From contig NZ_NFLN01000001.1 in assembly GCF_002160955.1 (NCBI RefSeq), forward strand, positions 186,001 through 250,000: 64,000 nucleotides of DNA. The letters are read 5' to 3'. Below the pieces are notes generated by a model. That model was given only the letters and a program-made list of their open reading frames with translations, searched no databases and had not been told where the DNA came from. The translations under genes were made by a program, and so were the position numbers. Shown piece by piece: positions 1-8,246 of the stretch; position 1 is the first letter of the stretch, and each line of letters opens with the position of its first letter. This stretch comes from Gemmiger sp. An120 (GTDB lineage Bacteria; Bacillota; Clostridia; Oscillospirales; Ruminococcaceae).

Positions 1-220
1 GCGGGTCACCGGAAACGCTGACCACATTCAGCACCAGATCATCGCCCAGCTGCCCGGCAATCTGCTCGGGAAAGGCCCCGCCTGCGGCATCCTGCCAGAT
101 ATACCCGACCATGGGGGCTTCATCAAAATAGCCGCCCAGCAGCAGGGCGGCATATCCGCAGGCACACAGGGCGCCTACCACCAGATAAAACTTGAGAATA
201 CGGAGAAGATAGCGGTTCAT
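1..220 (-). CDS. N-terminal part of an unrecognised membrane-anchored protein
   Basis: Only the first 73 codons are inside the window; the gene runs off the left edge. The start is the ATG at 218-220, with an AAGGA ribosome-binding site about ten bases upstream that lies in the end of the preceding AraC gene, so the two are probably cotranscribed and coupled. The protein opens with a short basic stretch (MNRYLLRILK) and then a hydrophobic segment of about 20 residues (roughly residues 10-30), a signal anchor or signal peptide. The visible part after it begins FDEAPMVGYIWQDAAGG and is probably extracellular. I do not recognise the family. The AraC-type regulator next door suggests a locus for sugar sensing or uptake to the left, but that is inference. 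Confidence 0.6.
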   Translation of the reverse strand, partial: MNRYLLRILKFYLVVGALCACGYAALLLGGYFDEAPMVGYIWQDAAGGAFPEQIAGQLGDDLVLNVVSVSGDP

Positions 221-233
221 AGGATGCGGTTCC

Positions 234-1085
234 TTACTTTTCAGAGGTGGATGGATGCTCAAAGCTGGCCATGTATTTGCTGGGAGGTACCCCTTTGGCC
301 TTTTTGAACACCCGCGAAAAATAAAACTGGTCAAAAAATCCCACCGATACCGCAATCTCAGCAATGGAAAGCTGCGAGGTGCGCAGCAGCGCACAGGCTT
401 CGTTGATGCGGTAACTGGTCAGGTAATCGATGGGGCTTTGCCCCACATTACTCATGAATACCCGGTACAGATGGCTCCGGCTTACCCCCACGGCCTTGGC
501 AATGTCGTCGATGCTGATGTCCTGGGAGTAGTTGAACTGGATGTACTTGATGGCGTTAAGCACATACTGGGAACTGGAATTTCCGGTACGGCTTTCCATT
601 TCCTGCGCTTCCTTGATCAGGTTGGCCATAAACAGGTACAGATACCCCACCATCATGGCTTCGTTCTGCGGCTCCGGGCCCCGATGCAGATAGATGCAGT
701 GCAGCAGCTCTTTCAGGGTTTCCGTGTCCTTGCAGCGGTGCACAGGGCGGGCATCGGTAAACGGGGTCTGCTGCACAAATTTGCTGGCAAACGCACCGTT
801 GAACCCCACCCAGTAGTATTCCCAGGGATCCTGCAGATCGGCGGTGTAGCTGATCAGCTGGTTGGGCTTGATCAAAAACAGCTGCCCGGCTTCCAGGGGA
901 TAGGCCTGCTGGCCCACCCGGTAGGTTCCCTTGCCGGATACCACCAGATGGATCAGATAGTGATCCCGGATACCAGGGCCCCAGGTGTAGCCCGGGGTGC
1001 AGGACTCCAGCCCGCAGTTGAAGATGGAAAGCTCCACGTTATCCGTATAATTCTGTTTGAATGACTGTTTGTAGACACCCGACAC
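234..1085 (-). CDS. AraC-family transcriptional regulator
   Basis: About 283 residues. The N-terminal ~150 residues form an AraC-type sugar-binding cupin (GPGIRDHYLIHLVVSGKG, then a PLEAGQLFLIKP strand). The C-terminal ~100 residues carry the double helix-turn-helix (ISIDDIAKAVGVSRSHLYRVF and IAEIAVSVGFFDQFYFSRVFKK). A GTG at 1083-1085 is chosen as start because GGAGG lies eight bases before it; the in-frame GTG at 1092-1094 abuts the same GGAGG and cannot use it. The domain order and cupin motifs resemble the second AraC regulator at 32,929, whose operon handles alpha-galactosides, so a sugar-responsive role is likely. Its target is unknown but probably includes the truncated gene that follows it. 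It has its own promoter at 1115-1143. Confidence 0.9.
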   Translation of the reverse strand: MSGVYKQSFKQNYTDNVELSIFNCGLESCTPGYTWGPGIRDHYLIHLVVSGKGTYRVGQQAYPLEAGQLFLIKPNQLISYTADLQDPWEYYWVGFNGAFASKFVQQTPFTDARPVHRCKDTETLKELLHCIYLHRGPEPQNEAMMVGYLYLFMANLIKEAQEMESRTGNSSSQYVLNAIKYIQFNYSQDISIDDIAKAVGVSRSHLYRVFMSNVGQSPIDYLTSYRINEACALLRTSQLSIAEIAVSVGFFDQFYFSRVFKKAKGVPPSKYMASFEHPSTSEK

Positions 1086-1114
1086 AGCAAACACCTCCCG
1101 CCTGTACGCTGACC

Positions 1115-1143
1115 ATTATACCAGATGATTCAACAAAAGTCCA
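1115..1143 (-). promoter_or_regulatory. Promoter of the AraC gene at 234
   Basis: On the minus strand TGGACT (plus positions 1138-1143) is followed after 17 bases by a perfect TATAAT (1115-1120), about 30 bases before the start codon. The -35 matches the consensus at four of six positions. Confidence 0.6.
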
Positions 1144-1178
1144 TGTTTCTGGACGAAAAAAGCCACAGATACGCAAAC

Positions 1179-1206
1179 TTCCCCCTCTGCAAAGGCGGAG
1201 AGGGAA
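1179..1206. repeat. Imperfect inverted repeat in the gap between cadA and araC
   Basis: TTCCCCCTCTGC and GCGGAGAGGGAA form arms that pair at ten of twelve positions around a four-base loop. Neither strand has a proper T-run after it, so it is not a standard terminator. It could be a dispersed palindromic element or an RNA-end stabiliser for the metal operon. The rest of the 147-base gap holds only the AraC promoter. Confidence 0.4.
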
Positions 1207-1232
1207 GAAAAAATGCATATGAACACAAAAAA

Positions 1233-3089
1233 TCAGGTGTCCTTGCGGGGAACTTTCAGCGCACGCATGGCGTTCAGAATGGCGATAATGGCCACACCCA
1301 CATCGGCGAAGACGGCGCCCCACATGGTGGCCATACGCAGCACACCCAGCAGCAGGAAAATCCCCTTGACGCCCAGGGCAAACACAATGTTCTGGCGGGC
1401 AATCCGCAGGGTGCGGCGGGCGATTTCCACCGCCAGGGCAATTTTGGCGGGGTCGTCGTCCATCAGAACAACGTCGGCCGCTTCGATGGCGGCGTCGGAA
1501 CCCAGCGCGCCCATGGCAACACCCACGTCTGCGCGGGAGAGTACCGGCGCGTCGTTTACGCCGTCTCCCACAAAGGCCAGCTGACCGCCGGGCGCCTTGG
1601 TTTCCAGCAGATCCTCCACGTGCTGTACCTTGTCGGCGGGCAGCAGCCCGGCATGGATCTCATCCAGCGCCAGAGGGGCGGCCGCGGCTTTGGCAGCCGT
1701 CTCCGAGTCGCCGGTAAGCATAACGGTGCGGCGCACACCCAGCTGTTTCAGACGGCCGATCGCTTCGGCGGCAGTAGGCTTCAGCTGGTCGGCAATGCGG
1801 ATATATCCCAGGCAGGCTCCGCTGCGGGCCACATACACCAGGGTACCTGCTTCGCTGCATCCCGGTACGCGCAGCCCGTGGTCTTCCAGCAGTCGGGCGT
1901 TGCCTACCAGTACTTCCTGCCCGTCTACCATCGCCCGGACGCCCCGTCCGGCAATTTCTTCCACATCCCGTGCCCGTTCGGCTGCCAGTTCCCCGCCGCA
2001 AGCCCGCCGCAGGGACTGGGAAATCGGATGGTTGGAATACTGTTCGGCCAGCGCGGCGGTAAGAAGCAGATCCTCCTGGCTGACGCCCGGCTGGGGAGCA
2101 ACCTGTACCACCTCAAAGGTGCCGCGGGTCAGGGTGCCGGTTTTGTCAAAGACCACCGTGTCCAGTTTGGCCAGGGCTTCCAGATAGTTGCCGCCTTTGA
2201 CCAGGATTCCGCAGCGGGAAGCCCCACCGATTCCACCAAAGAAACTCAGCGGGATGCTGATCACCAGCGCGCAGGGGCAGCTGATAACCAGGAAGGTCAG
2301 CGCACTGGTGATCCAGCCGCGGAAATCGCCCACAAACAGCGGCGGAATAAATGCCAGAGCCGCCGCCGCAATCACTACGATGGGGGTATACCAGCGGGCA
2401 AACCGGGTGATGAACGCCTCGGTGCGGGCTTTCTTTTCGCTGGAATTTTCCACCAGATCCAGAATGCGGGAGACGGTCGAATCGCCAAACTCCCGGCTTA
2501 CCCGTACCCGCAGCAGACCAGTCAGGTTCACGCAGCCGCTGATGACCTCGCCGCCCGGCTCTACCATGCGGGGCATGGATTCGCCGGTCAGGGCCGCCGT
2601 GTCGATGGAGGAACTGCCCTCCAGTACCTGTCCGTCCAGCGGGATTTTTTCACCGGGACGGATCACGATCACATCGCCGATGGCTACATCGTCCGGATCC
2701 ACCTCTTCAATCTCGCCATCCCGTTCCAGGTTGGCACTGTCGGGGCGGATGTCCATCAGGGCGGCAATGGACTGCCGGCTGCGCCCTACCGCATAGCTCT
2801 GGAACAGTTCGCCTACCTGATAAAACAGCATTACGCCAGAGGCTTCATCGTACTGCCCCAGTGCCAGTGCGCCCACCGTGGCCAGTGCCATCAGAAAATT
2901 CTCGTCAAAAACCTGTCCGTGCGCGATATTGCGCACCGCCCGCCACAGCACGTCCCAGCCAACCACAAAATAGGGGACCAGAAAAACCAGCAGCCGTGCC
3001 ACGCCTTCCACCGGTGCCAGCTCTGCGGCCAGAAACAGCGCGCCGCCTGCCAGAATACGGGCCAACATCTTTTTCTGCTTTTTGCTCAT
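1233..3089 (-). CDS. cadA: Zinc/cadmium/lead-exporting P1B-type ATPase
   Basis: 618 residues. It pumps divalent soft metals out of the cell using ATP. Visible motifs: TGES of the actuator domain (~168-171), the intramembrane metal site CPC (271-273), the phosphorylation loop DKTGTLT (~315-321, Asp315), the nucleotide-domain HP in SNHPIS (~354), GDGVNDAP near 515, and an Asp in the last membrane helix (ADVGVAIIAILNAMRAL), which is typical of the Zn/Cd/Pb class. Unlike many CadA/ZntA proteins it has no N-terminal metal-binding domain; that domain is encoded separately by the preceding gene. The start at 3087-3089 has GGGAGGG eight bases upstream. Last gene of the operon arsR-HMA-ATPase. CadA versus ZntA naming is a matter of convention; copper specificity is unlikely given the sequence and the sensor. 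Confidence 0.92.
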   Translation of the reverse strand: MSKKQKKMLARILAGGALFLAAELAPVEGVARLLVFLVPYFVVGWDVLWRAVRNIAHGQVFDENFLMALATVGALALGQYDEASGVMLFYQVGELFQSYAVGRSRQSIAALMDIRPDSANLERDGEIEEVDPDDVAIGDVIVIRPGEKIPLDGQVLEGSSSIDTAALTGESMPRMVEPGGEVISGCVNLTGLLRVRVSREFGDSTVSRILDLVENSSEKKARTEAFITRFARWYTPIVVIAAAALAFIPPLFVGDFRGWITSALTFLVISCPCALVISIPLSFFGGIGGASRCGILVKGGNYLEALAKLDTVVFDKTGTLTRGTFEVVQVAPQPGVSQEDLLLTAALAEQYSNHPISQSLRRACGGELAAERARDVEEIAGRGVRAMVDGQEVLVGNARLLEDHGLRVPGCSEAGTLVYVARSGACLGYIRIADQLKPTAAEAIGRLKQLGVRRTVMLTGDSETAAKAAAAPLALDEIHAGLLPADKVQHVEDLLETKAPGGQLAFVGDGVNDAPVLSRADVGVAMGALGSDAAIEAADVVLMDDDPAKIALAVEIARRTLRIARQNIVFALGVKGIFLLLGVLRMATMWGAVFADVGVAIIAILNAMRALKVPRKDT

Positions 3090-3115
3090 AGCCGTTCCCT
3101 CCCGGCAGTTCGGTT

Positions 3116-3334
3116 TCAGATATCCAGTGTGCAGTCCGGTTCTACCCGATGGCAGATTTCGGCGGCCTGCCGGGCAATTTCATCAAAACGGGCATCGTCG
3201 GCCACCAGCGTCAGCTTCTGGGCCAGAAAGTTCACATGTACCTTTTCCACGCCGTCCAGTTTGGCGATGGCATCTTCCATCTTCTGGGCGCAGTGGGCGC
3301 AGTCCAGATCGGTCAGTTTGAATACTTTACGCAT
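3116..3334 (-). CDS. Stand-alone heavy-metal-associated (HMA) domain protein
   Basis: 72 residues forming a single ferredoxin-like HMA domain. The metal site is D11-C12-x-x-C15 (DCAHCA). An Asp just before the CxxC is typical of zinc/cadmium sites rather than copper chaperones (inference from known ZntA domains). It lies 26 bases upstream of the ATPase gene, which lacks this domain, so it probably delivers metal to that pump in trans. A CopZ-like label would be the usual automatic annotation, but the context argues for Zn/Cd. Confidence 0.85.
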   Translation of the reverse strand: MRKVFKLTDLDCAHCAQKMEDAIAKLDGVEKVHVNFLAQKLTLVADDARFDEIARQAAEICHRVEPDCTLDI

Positions 3335-3394
3335 GGTTGTTTCCTCCTGTTACTATTAAGGTAAATAAAAAATTATTTAAGGGAAAGCTCCGGA

Positions 3395-3757
3395 TCACTC
3401 GTTCAGATGTTCCATACCCTGCCCGATGATGCTGCGCACATGCTCGTCGTCCAGCGAGTAGAATACAGTTTTTCCCTCCCGGCGGAACTTCACCAGCTTG
3501 CTGCCTTTCAGCACCCGCAGCTGATGGCTTACCGCTGTCTGGGTCAGATTCAGCAGCTGGGCAATATCGCATACGCACAGTTCCGACTCAAACAGGGCAT
3601 ACAGAATCTTGATCCGGGTCGAGTCGCCAAACACCTTGAACAGCTCTGCCAGATCGTACAGTTCTTCATCGGCGGGCATTTGGGCCATAACCCGGGCCAG
3701 GGTGTCTTTGTGCAGGTGCAAAAACCCGCACCGTTCCACGCTGTCATCTCTCTGCAT
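3395..3757 (-). CDS. ArsR/SmtB-family metal-sensing repressor (CadC/CzrA-like)
   Basis: 120 residues with a winged helix. Two metal sites can be read. The alpha-5 site is exact: D104-x-H106, then ten residues, H117-x-x-E120, as in zinc sensors SmtB and CzrA. The alpha-3 motif ELCVCD (Cys61 and Cys63) is that of CadC, with Cys10, His14 and His16 near the N-terminus as possible further ligands. The recognition helix is in LTQTAVSHQLRVL. The start has AAGGAGG upstream. It heads the efflux operon, and its operator overlaps the promoter, so metal binding should release the repressor and switch on its own gene, the HMA protein and the ATPase. Confidence 0.93.
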   Translation of the reverse strand: MQRDDSVERCGFLHLHKDTLARVMAQMPADEELYDLAELFKVFGDSTRIKILYALFESELCVCDIAQLLNLTQTAVSHQLRVLKGSKLVKFRREGKTVFYSLDDEHVRSIIGQGMEHLNE

Positions 3758-3776
3758 TCAGTCGCCTCCTTGAAAA

Positions 3777-3802
3777 AACATATGAACATCTATTCATATG
3801 TT
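3777..3802. promoter_or_regulatory. ArsR/SmtB-type operator
   Basis: A perfect dyad with ten-base arms, AACATATGAA and TTCATATGTT, separated by six bases. The core TGAA-N6-TTCA matches the known SmtB/CzrA operator pattern. It overlaps the -10 region of the metal-operon promoter. Confidence 0.85.
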
Positions 3803-3826
3803 ATACCTGATGCTGCCTCTTGTCAA
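3798..3826 (-). promoter_or_regulatory. Promoter of the metal-efflux operon
   Basis: On the minus strand a consensus TTGACA (plus 3821-3826) is followed after 17 bases by TAACAT (3798-3803). The -10 lies inside the repressor operator, so bound repressor would block polymerase. Confidence 0.7.
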
Positions 3827-3866
3827 GCATTTGACGAAAAAAAGATGGGCTGCACGAAAACAAGGG

Positions 3867-3895
3867 TTGCAAACGGGGCATAGATGTATTATAGT
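3867..3895 (+). promoter_or_regulatory. Promoter of ktrBA
   Basis: TTGCAA (3867-3872), 17-base spacer, TATAGT (3890-3895). The leader to the ktrB start is only about 70 bases, too short for a ydaO-type c-di-AMP riboswitch. Confidence 0.6.
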
Positions 3896-3973
3896 AGAGC
3901 CAACGCACCTTTCTGTACCTTGCCAGGTTTGGAAAGGCGGGTTTATTACATTTTGAATATTTCGGAGGAGAAC

Positions 3974-5317
3974 GTGCAAAAGCGATTGCGGCATATTGCG
4001 CCGGCCCAGATCGTCCTGGGCAGTTTTGCGTTGTTGATCCTGGCGGGGGCGCTGCTTCTGATGCTTCCTATCTCGTCCCAGAGCCGGCAACTCACCCCTT
4101 TTATTGACGCACTTTTTACGGCGACTTCGGCCACCTGCGTGACCGGCCTGGTGGTGGTGGACACCGCTACCTACTGGTCGGTTTTCGGCCAGGCGGTCAT
4201 TCTGCTGCTGATCCAGATCGGCGGCATGGGCGTGGTCACCATGGCGGTTATCGTTTCGCTGCTGTCCGGGCGGCGGATCGGTTTCCGCCAGCGGTATGTG
4301 ATGCAGGAGTCCATCTCCGCGCCTCAGGTGGGCGGTATTGTGCGGCTGACCGGTTTTATTCTTCGTTTCACCCTCACCATGGAACTGATCTCTGCGGTGT
4401 TGCTGGCGATCCGTTTCATTCCGGAGTTTGGTCCGCTGAAAGGCGCCTGGTACGGATTGTTCCATTCTGTGTCGGCGTTCTGCAACGCAGGATTCGACCT
4501 GATGGGGGTGCGCGCACCGTTCAGCTCGCTGGTGGCGTATACCGGTGACTGGCTGGTCAACCTGGTCATTATGGTTCTGATCGTGTCGGGCGGTATCGGC
4601 TTCTTTGCCTGGAGCGATATCCTGCACAACAAGTTCCATTTCCATGCCTACCGGCTGCAGACCAAGCTGGTGCTGGTTACGACCGGCCTTCTGCTGGTTC
4701 TGCCGGCACTCTATCTGTTCCTGTATGAGTTCAACCAGACTGCCTGGCAGGATCTGACCCTGGGCGAGCGGGTCTGGGCGGCATTGTTCCAATCGGTCAC
4801 GCCCCGTACCGCCGGTTTTAACACTGTGGACCTGACCCTGCTGCATCCGGTCACCATCTTGATGATGATCTTCCTGATGCTCACCGGCGGCTCTCCCGGA
4901 TCCACGGCCGGCGGCTTCAAGACCACTTCGCTGGCGATCGTGTTCCTGACTGTGCGCGCCGTATACGCCAAGCGGGACGGGGTAAACACCTTCGGCCGCC
5001 GCATTCCCCAGGACGTGCTGCGCAGCGCGGTGGCAATCATCGTGATGTATATAATGCTGTTTGTGGCCGGATCGGTGGCCATTACCCTGATCGAAGGTCT
5101 GCCGCTGAGCATGGTGCTGTTTGAGTGTGCATCTGCCATCGGTACGGTGGGTCTGACGCTGGGGTGCACCACCAGCCTGGGGCCGATTTCTCAGATAATT
5201 CTGATTCTCTTGATGTACTTTGGCCGCGTAGGCGGTCTGACCATGATTTACGCGCTGGTCAGCGGGCACATTCCTGCACCGTCCCAGCTGCCGCAGGAGC
5301 GGATTACCATTGGCTGA
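3974..5317 (+). CDS. ktrB: Potassium uptake channel subunit KtrB (TrkH family)
   Basis: 447 residues; integral membrane subunit of the Ktr K+ (Na+-assisted) uptake system. The four pore-loop repeats of the superfamily are visible: TSATCVTGLVV, SVSAFCNAGFDL, SVTPRTAGFNTVD and ECASAIGTVGLTLG, each with the selectivity-filter glycine. The start is taken as GTG at 3974 with GGAGG just upstream; an ATG at 3884 in the same frame lies inside the predicted promoter. It is followed 28 bases later by the cytosolic regulator ktrA. No c-di-AMP riboswitch is seen in the short leader. Confidence 0.93.
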   Translation: MQKRLRHIAPAQIVLGSFALLILAGALLLMLPISSQSRQLTPFIDALFTATSATCVTGLVVVDTATYWSVFGQAVILLLIQIGGMGVVTMAVIVSLLSGRRIGFRQRYVMQESISAPQVGGIVRLTGFILRFTLTMELISAVLLAIRFIPEFGPLKGAWYGLFHSVSAFCNAGFDLMGVRAPFSSLVAYTGDWLVNLVIMVLIVSGGIGFFAWSDILHNKFHFHAYRLQTKLVLVTTGLLLVLPALYLFLYEFNQTAWQDLTLGERVWAALFQSVTPRTAGFNTVDLTLLHPVTILMMIFLMLTGGSPGSTAGGFKTTSLAIVFLTVRAVYAKRDGVNTFGRRIPQDVLRSAVAIIVMYIMLFVAGSVAITLIEGLPLSMVLFECASAIGTVGLTLGCTTSLGPISQIILILLMYFGRVGGLTMIYALVSGHIPAPSQLPQERITIG

Positions 5318-5345
5318 TTGCCTATAACTGTACAGGAGGAATAGT

Positions 5346-5993
5346 ATGAAATCCATTCTTTTGATTGGTCTGGGCCGTTTCGGCCGTCATATGGCGCAGA
5401 AATTCAATGAAATGAACCACGATGTGCTGGCGGTGGACATCAACGAAGACCGCGTCAACGAGGTGCTGCCTCTGGTAACCAACGCGCAGATCGGCGACTC
5501 CACCAATGAGCAGTTCATCGCGTCGCTGGGTGTGCGGGACTTTGATTTGTGTGTGGTGGCCATCGGCGATAATTTCCAGAGTTCGCTGGAAACCACGGCC
5601 CTGCTGAAGGATTACGGCGCCCGTTTTGTGCTGGCCCGTGCCAACCGGGATGTGCATGCCAAGTTCCTGCTGCGCAACGGCGCGGACGATGTGGTGTATC
5701 CGGAAAAGCAGATGGCTATCCGCTCGGCAGTTCGCTTCGGTTCCGACAATGTGTTTGATTACATTGAGCTGACGGCCGACCACTCTATTTATGAAACCAC
5801 CGTGCCGGAAAGCTGGCTGGGTAAAAGCATTGTTCAGCTGGCTGTGCGGCAGAAGTACCATATCAGCATTTTGGCTACCAAGCGTGGCGAAGTGCTGGAG
5901 CCGCTGCCCAAGCCGGAGCATGTGTTCGGAAGCGATGAGACCATCCTGATCATGGGCGCCAACAAGGATATTCAGAAGTTTATCCATTTCTGA
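5346..5993 (+). CDS. ktrA: Potassium uptake regulatory subunit KtrA (RCK domain)
   Basis: 215 residues: an RCK N-domain with the Rossmann nucleotide motif GLGRFGRHMA at the start and DIN at the end of beta-2, followed by an RCK C-domain (TrkA-C, ~135-215). One RCK unit and this length fit KtrA rather than the double-length TrkA. It forms the cytosolic octameric ring that gates KtrB in response to ATP/ADP and, in many Bacillota, c-di-AMP bound at the C-domain. AGGAGG lies just before the ATG. Last gene of the operon; a strong terminator follows. Confidence 0.93.
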   Translation: MKSILLIGLGRFGRHMAQKFNEMNHDVLAVDINEDRVNEVLPLVTNAQIGDSTNEQFIASLGVRDFDLCVVAIGDNFQSSLETTALLKDYGARFVLARANRDVHAKFLLRNGADDVVYPEKQMAIRSAVRFGSDNVFDYIELTADHSIYETTVPESWLGKSIVQLAVRQKYHISILATKRGEVLEPLPKPEHVFGSDETILIMGANKDIQKFIHF

Positions 5994-6005
5994 TTGCCAA
6001 AAGAA

Positions 6006-6050
6006 AAATCCGCCGGGCGAAGCGCTTGCTTCGCCCGGCGGATTTATTTT
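6006..6050. terminator. Terminator between ktrA and the RsgI-like gene
   Basis: An 18-base perfect stem (arms 6006-6023 and 6028-6045, loop GCTT) followed by a T-rich run on the plus strand. It has A-rich sequence on the other side and can serve the convergent minus-strand gene as well. Confidence 0.9.
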
Positions 6051-6067
6051 ATTTTATTGGAGATGAA

Positions 6068-7558
6068 TCAGTCACGCTCCTGCTTGACGTCCAGCACGCT
6101 GCCGTCGGCGGCACTGATCCGGTATTCATACTCGATACCGCCGTGCTTGAATTCCACCTCATAGCAGGGAACACGTTCGTCCAGTTCTTCGCTGACATCC
6201 AGATCCCATACATCGTTCAAAGCGCATCCGGCTGCCGCCAACGCGGCGTCCCGGGCGGCGTCCGGAGTGATTGCTTCGTTCAGCCCCAGCGCGTGGGTCT
6301 CCTGCTCCTGCTTCAGCACATTGCCGCTTGCCGCATCAACTTCGTAATCGTACTCAACGCGTCCGGCCCAGAACTCGATTTCATAAATCTGGCGGCCGTC
6401 ATCCCGGTCAAGCTCACACTTGGTTACCGTGGCAGATGCAGCGTCCACACCTGCATGGGCAAACGCTTTTTCCTGTGCCTGTTCAGCGGTCAAAACCGTG
6501 CCCTGTTCACCGGAAGAGGTGCTGCTCTGGCTCTGTCCGCCCTGCGTGGTTTGCCCGGCTTTCTGCCCGTCCTGCTCAAATTTTACAATGGCGCCGGTAG
6601 AGGCGTTTACATCGTATTCGTATTCCACGCCGCTTGCATGGAAATCCAGTTCGTAGACCATCTGGCCCATTTCGTAGTCAAAGTCAACTTCCAAAGCGGT
6701 CACGTCAGCTTCGTTCACACCCGCGTGGGCAAAAGCGGCAGCTTTGGCTGCATCTACGCCGATGTAGGCGTTGTCGCTGGCGGTACCGGTGGAAACAACC
6801 TGAGACGGCGTATTTTTGTTGTTGGCGGCCAGCAGGTTCAGTTCGTTGACCGTCAGCCCGGCCAGATCTTCAAACAGCAGCTGGGGGTTCTGATCCACCA
6901 TCGACTGAATCAGGGTGGCTTTGCCCAGCGTGATGCCGTATTCGTCCGCCTTCTGCTGCAGGGCGGTGTCGCTGTGGTCCACTGTCTGGGCCAGAATTGC
7001 GCCGTCCTGTGCATTGGCAGCCAGCGCCTCGCTCACTTCCTGGGTCAGGGACTGCTGCAGTGCCTGGCCCCGTGCGGTATCGTCGTCCTCCACGGTGATC
7101 AGAATGGAGTTGGCCAGTTCATCCAGATACCCGTTCTTAACCATGGATCCCACGATGGCGTTTACCGCCACGTCCAGCTGGCTGCCTTTCAGATTCATAT
7201 CGCCCAGCACGGCGGCGCCGTCAGCATTCATGGCCTGGGCACTGAGCACCTTTTCCTTGTTGTTTACTTCCAGCACAACACTGGGGTTTACGTCCAGCGA
7301 AACAATGCTGGCTACCTGGCCGCCGGCCTGCCAGCCGGCACCCAAACCAAAGCCTGCTACGCCCAGTACCAGCGCGGCACAAGCGGCGGCTGCAATCCAC
7401 AATCCAGCCTTGGGGCTGAACGATTTCTTCTTTTCTTCCATCACGATCACAGTTCCTTTCCTGGGGCTGTCACAGCGGGAGAGAATCGCATCCAGCTCGT
7501 CCGGAACAGCCCGCTCGGTTGCCTGCCGCAGCCGCGCTTCCAGTTCACGGTTGGTCAT
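6068..7558 (-). CDS. RsgI-like transmembrane anti-sigma factor with three PepSY domains
   Basis: 496 residues. Residues ~1-50 are cytoplasmic and would bind the sigma factor. One membrane helix follows (~52-74, LWIAAAACAALVLGVAGF). The outside part starts with a region like the conserved middle domain of RsgI (SIVSLDVNPSVVLEV), which contains an Asn-Pro pair; RsgI proteins are known to self-cleave at such a site. A linker and three PepSY repeats come next (~262-330, ~352-417, ~428-496), each with the pattern YELDF/YEIEF...EYEYDVNASTG. A Ser/Gln/Gly-rich spacer separates repeats one and two. The start codon overlaps the sigma-factor stop (ATGA), the usual arrangement of a sigma/anti-sigma pair. 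The signal sensed is unknown; PepSY domains elsewhere bind or inhibit proteases or sense the envelope. Confidence 0.82.
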   Translation of the reverse strand: MTNRELEARLRQATERAVPDELDAILSRCDSPRKGTVIVMEEKKKSFSPKAGLWIAAAACAALVLGVAGFGLGAGWQAGGQVASIVSLDVNPSVVLEVNNKEKVLSAQAMNADGAAVLGDMNLKGSQLDVAVNAIVGSMVKNGYLDELANSILITVEDDDTARGQALQQSLTQEVSEALAANAQDGAILAQTVDHSDTALQQKADEYGITLGKATLIQSMVDQNPQLLFEDLAGLTVNELNLLAANNKNTPSQVVSTGTASDNAYIGVDAAKAAAFAHAGVNEADVTALEVDFDYEMGQMVYELDFHASGVEYEYDVNASTGAIVKFEQDGQKAGQTTQGGQSQSSTSSGEQGTVLTAEQAQEKAFAHAGVDAASATVTKCELDRDDGRQIYEIEFWAGRVEYDYEVDAASGNVLKQEQETHALGLNEAITPDAARDAALAAAGCALNDVWDLDVSEELDERVPCYEVEFKHGGIEYEYRISAADGSVLDVKQERD

Positions 7559-8136
7559 TGCGCTCCATCTCCTTTCAGCCGGTTATTCAGCTTTTTCAAT
7601 GCTCGGTGGTATTTGGACAGGACGGTGGCCAGCGGCACCTCCAGCAGATCGGCGATTTCCCGGTGCTTCAGACCGGCTACGGCGTGCAGCATTACCACAC
7701 GGCGTTCCTCGTCGGCCAGTGCGTTGACAGCCAGTTCCAGCAGATGCCGGTCCTCAGCGGTCAGCGGAGAGTCGGGCGCGGGCACCAGTACCCACTCCTC
7801 GTCAGGCAGCAGGTCGGTGTGCCGGGCGCTCCGCAGCTTCATCAGGGCCAGATTGCGCGCAATTGCCAGCATCCAGCTCAGGGGCTTGCCCTGCGGACGA
7901 TACTGCCCGGCCTTCTCCCAGACCCGTACAAAGGTATCCTGGGTGATGTCCTGGGCATCCTGCCCGTTTTTCAGGTAGGACAGCGCCAACCCGTACACAG
8001 CCGCCCGGGTGCGGCTGTACAGTTCCGCCAGAGAATCCCGGTCTCCGGCAGCCACTCCGCCCAGCAGCCGTTCCAATTCCCGGCTGGGGGACGCGGTGGC
8101 GGGTGCAGCGCCAGTTGCCAATAGGCTCATCAGCAT
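7555..8136 (-). CDS. ECF-type RNA polymerase sigma factor
   Basis: About 193 residues with sigma region 2 (DAQDITQDTFVRVWEKA, then PLSWMLAIARNLALMKLR) and region 4 (VVMLHAVAGLKHREIADLLEVPLATVLSKYHRALKKL). No region 3, so it is extracytoplasmic-function type. The start is taken at 8134-8136, where AGGAG lies ten bases upstream; the ATG 33 bases earlier lacks a ribosome-binding site. Overlaps the anti-sigma gene by four bases. Its promoter (8247-8274) looks like a housekeeping one; I saw no obvious second, ECF-type promoter that would show autoregulation. Confidence 0.9.
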   Translation of the reverse strand: MLMSLLATGAAPATASPSRELERLLGGVAAGDRDSLAELYSRTRAAVYGLALSYLKNGQDAQDITQDTFVRVWEKAGQYRPQGKPLSWMLAIARNLALMKLRSARHTDLLPDEEWVLVPAPDSPLTAEDRHLLELAVNALADEERRVVMLHAVAGLKHREIADLLEVPLATVLSKYHRALKKLNNRLKGDGAQ

Positions 8137-8246
8137 GACTTGTTCGCTCCTGTCATCTTGGTAATGCACGGCACAGATCGTTTATTGCAGCCGATGCAAA
8201 AAATTTTTTGCGGCGTTACGCCGCACGGAATGGATCGTGTACTTTC

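Noticed and set aside
3884-3973. ATG at 3884 as start of ktrB
   Set aside because: It lies between the -35 and -10 of the predicted promoter; GTG 3974 has GGAGG directly upstream and gives the normal N-terminus.
3896-3973. c-di-AMP (ydaO-type) riboswitch before ktrB
   Set aside because: The leader is only about 70 bases, too short for this large aptamer, and no matching structure is seen.
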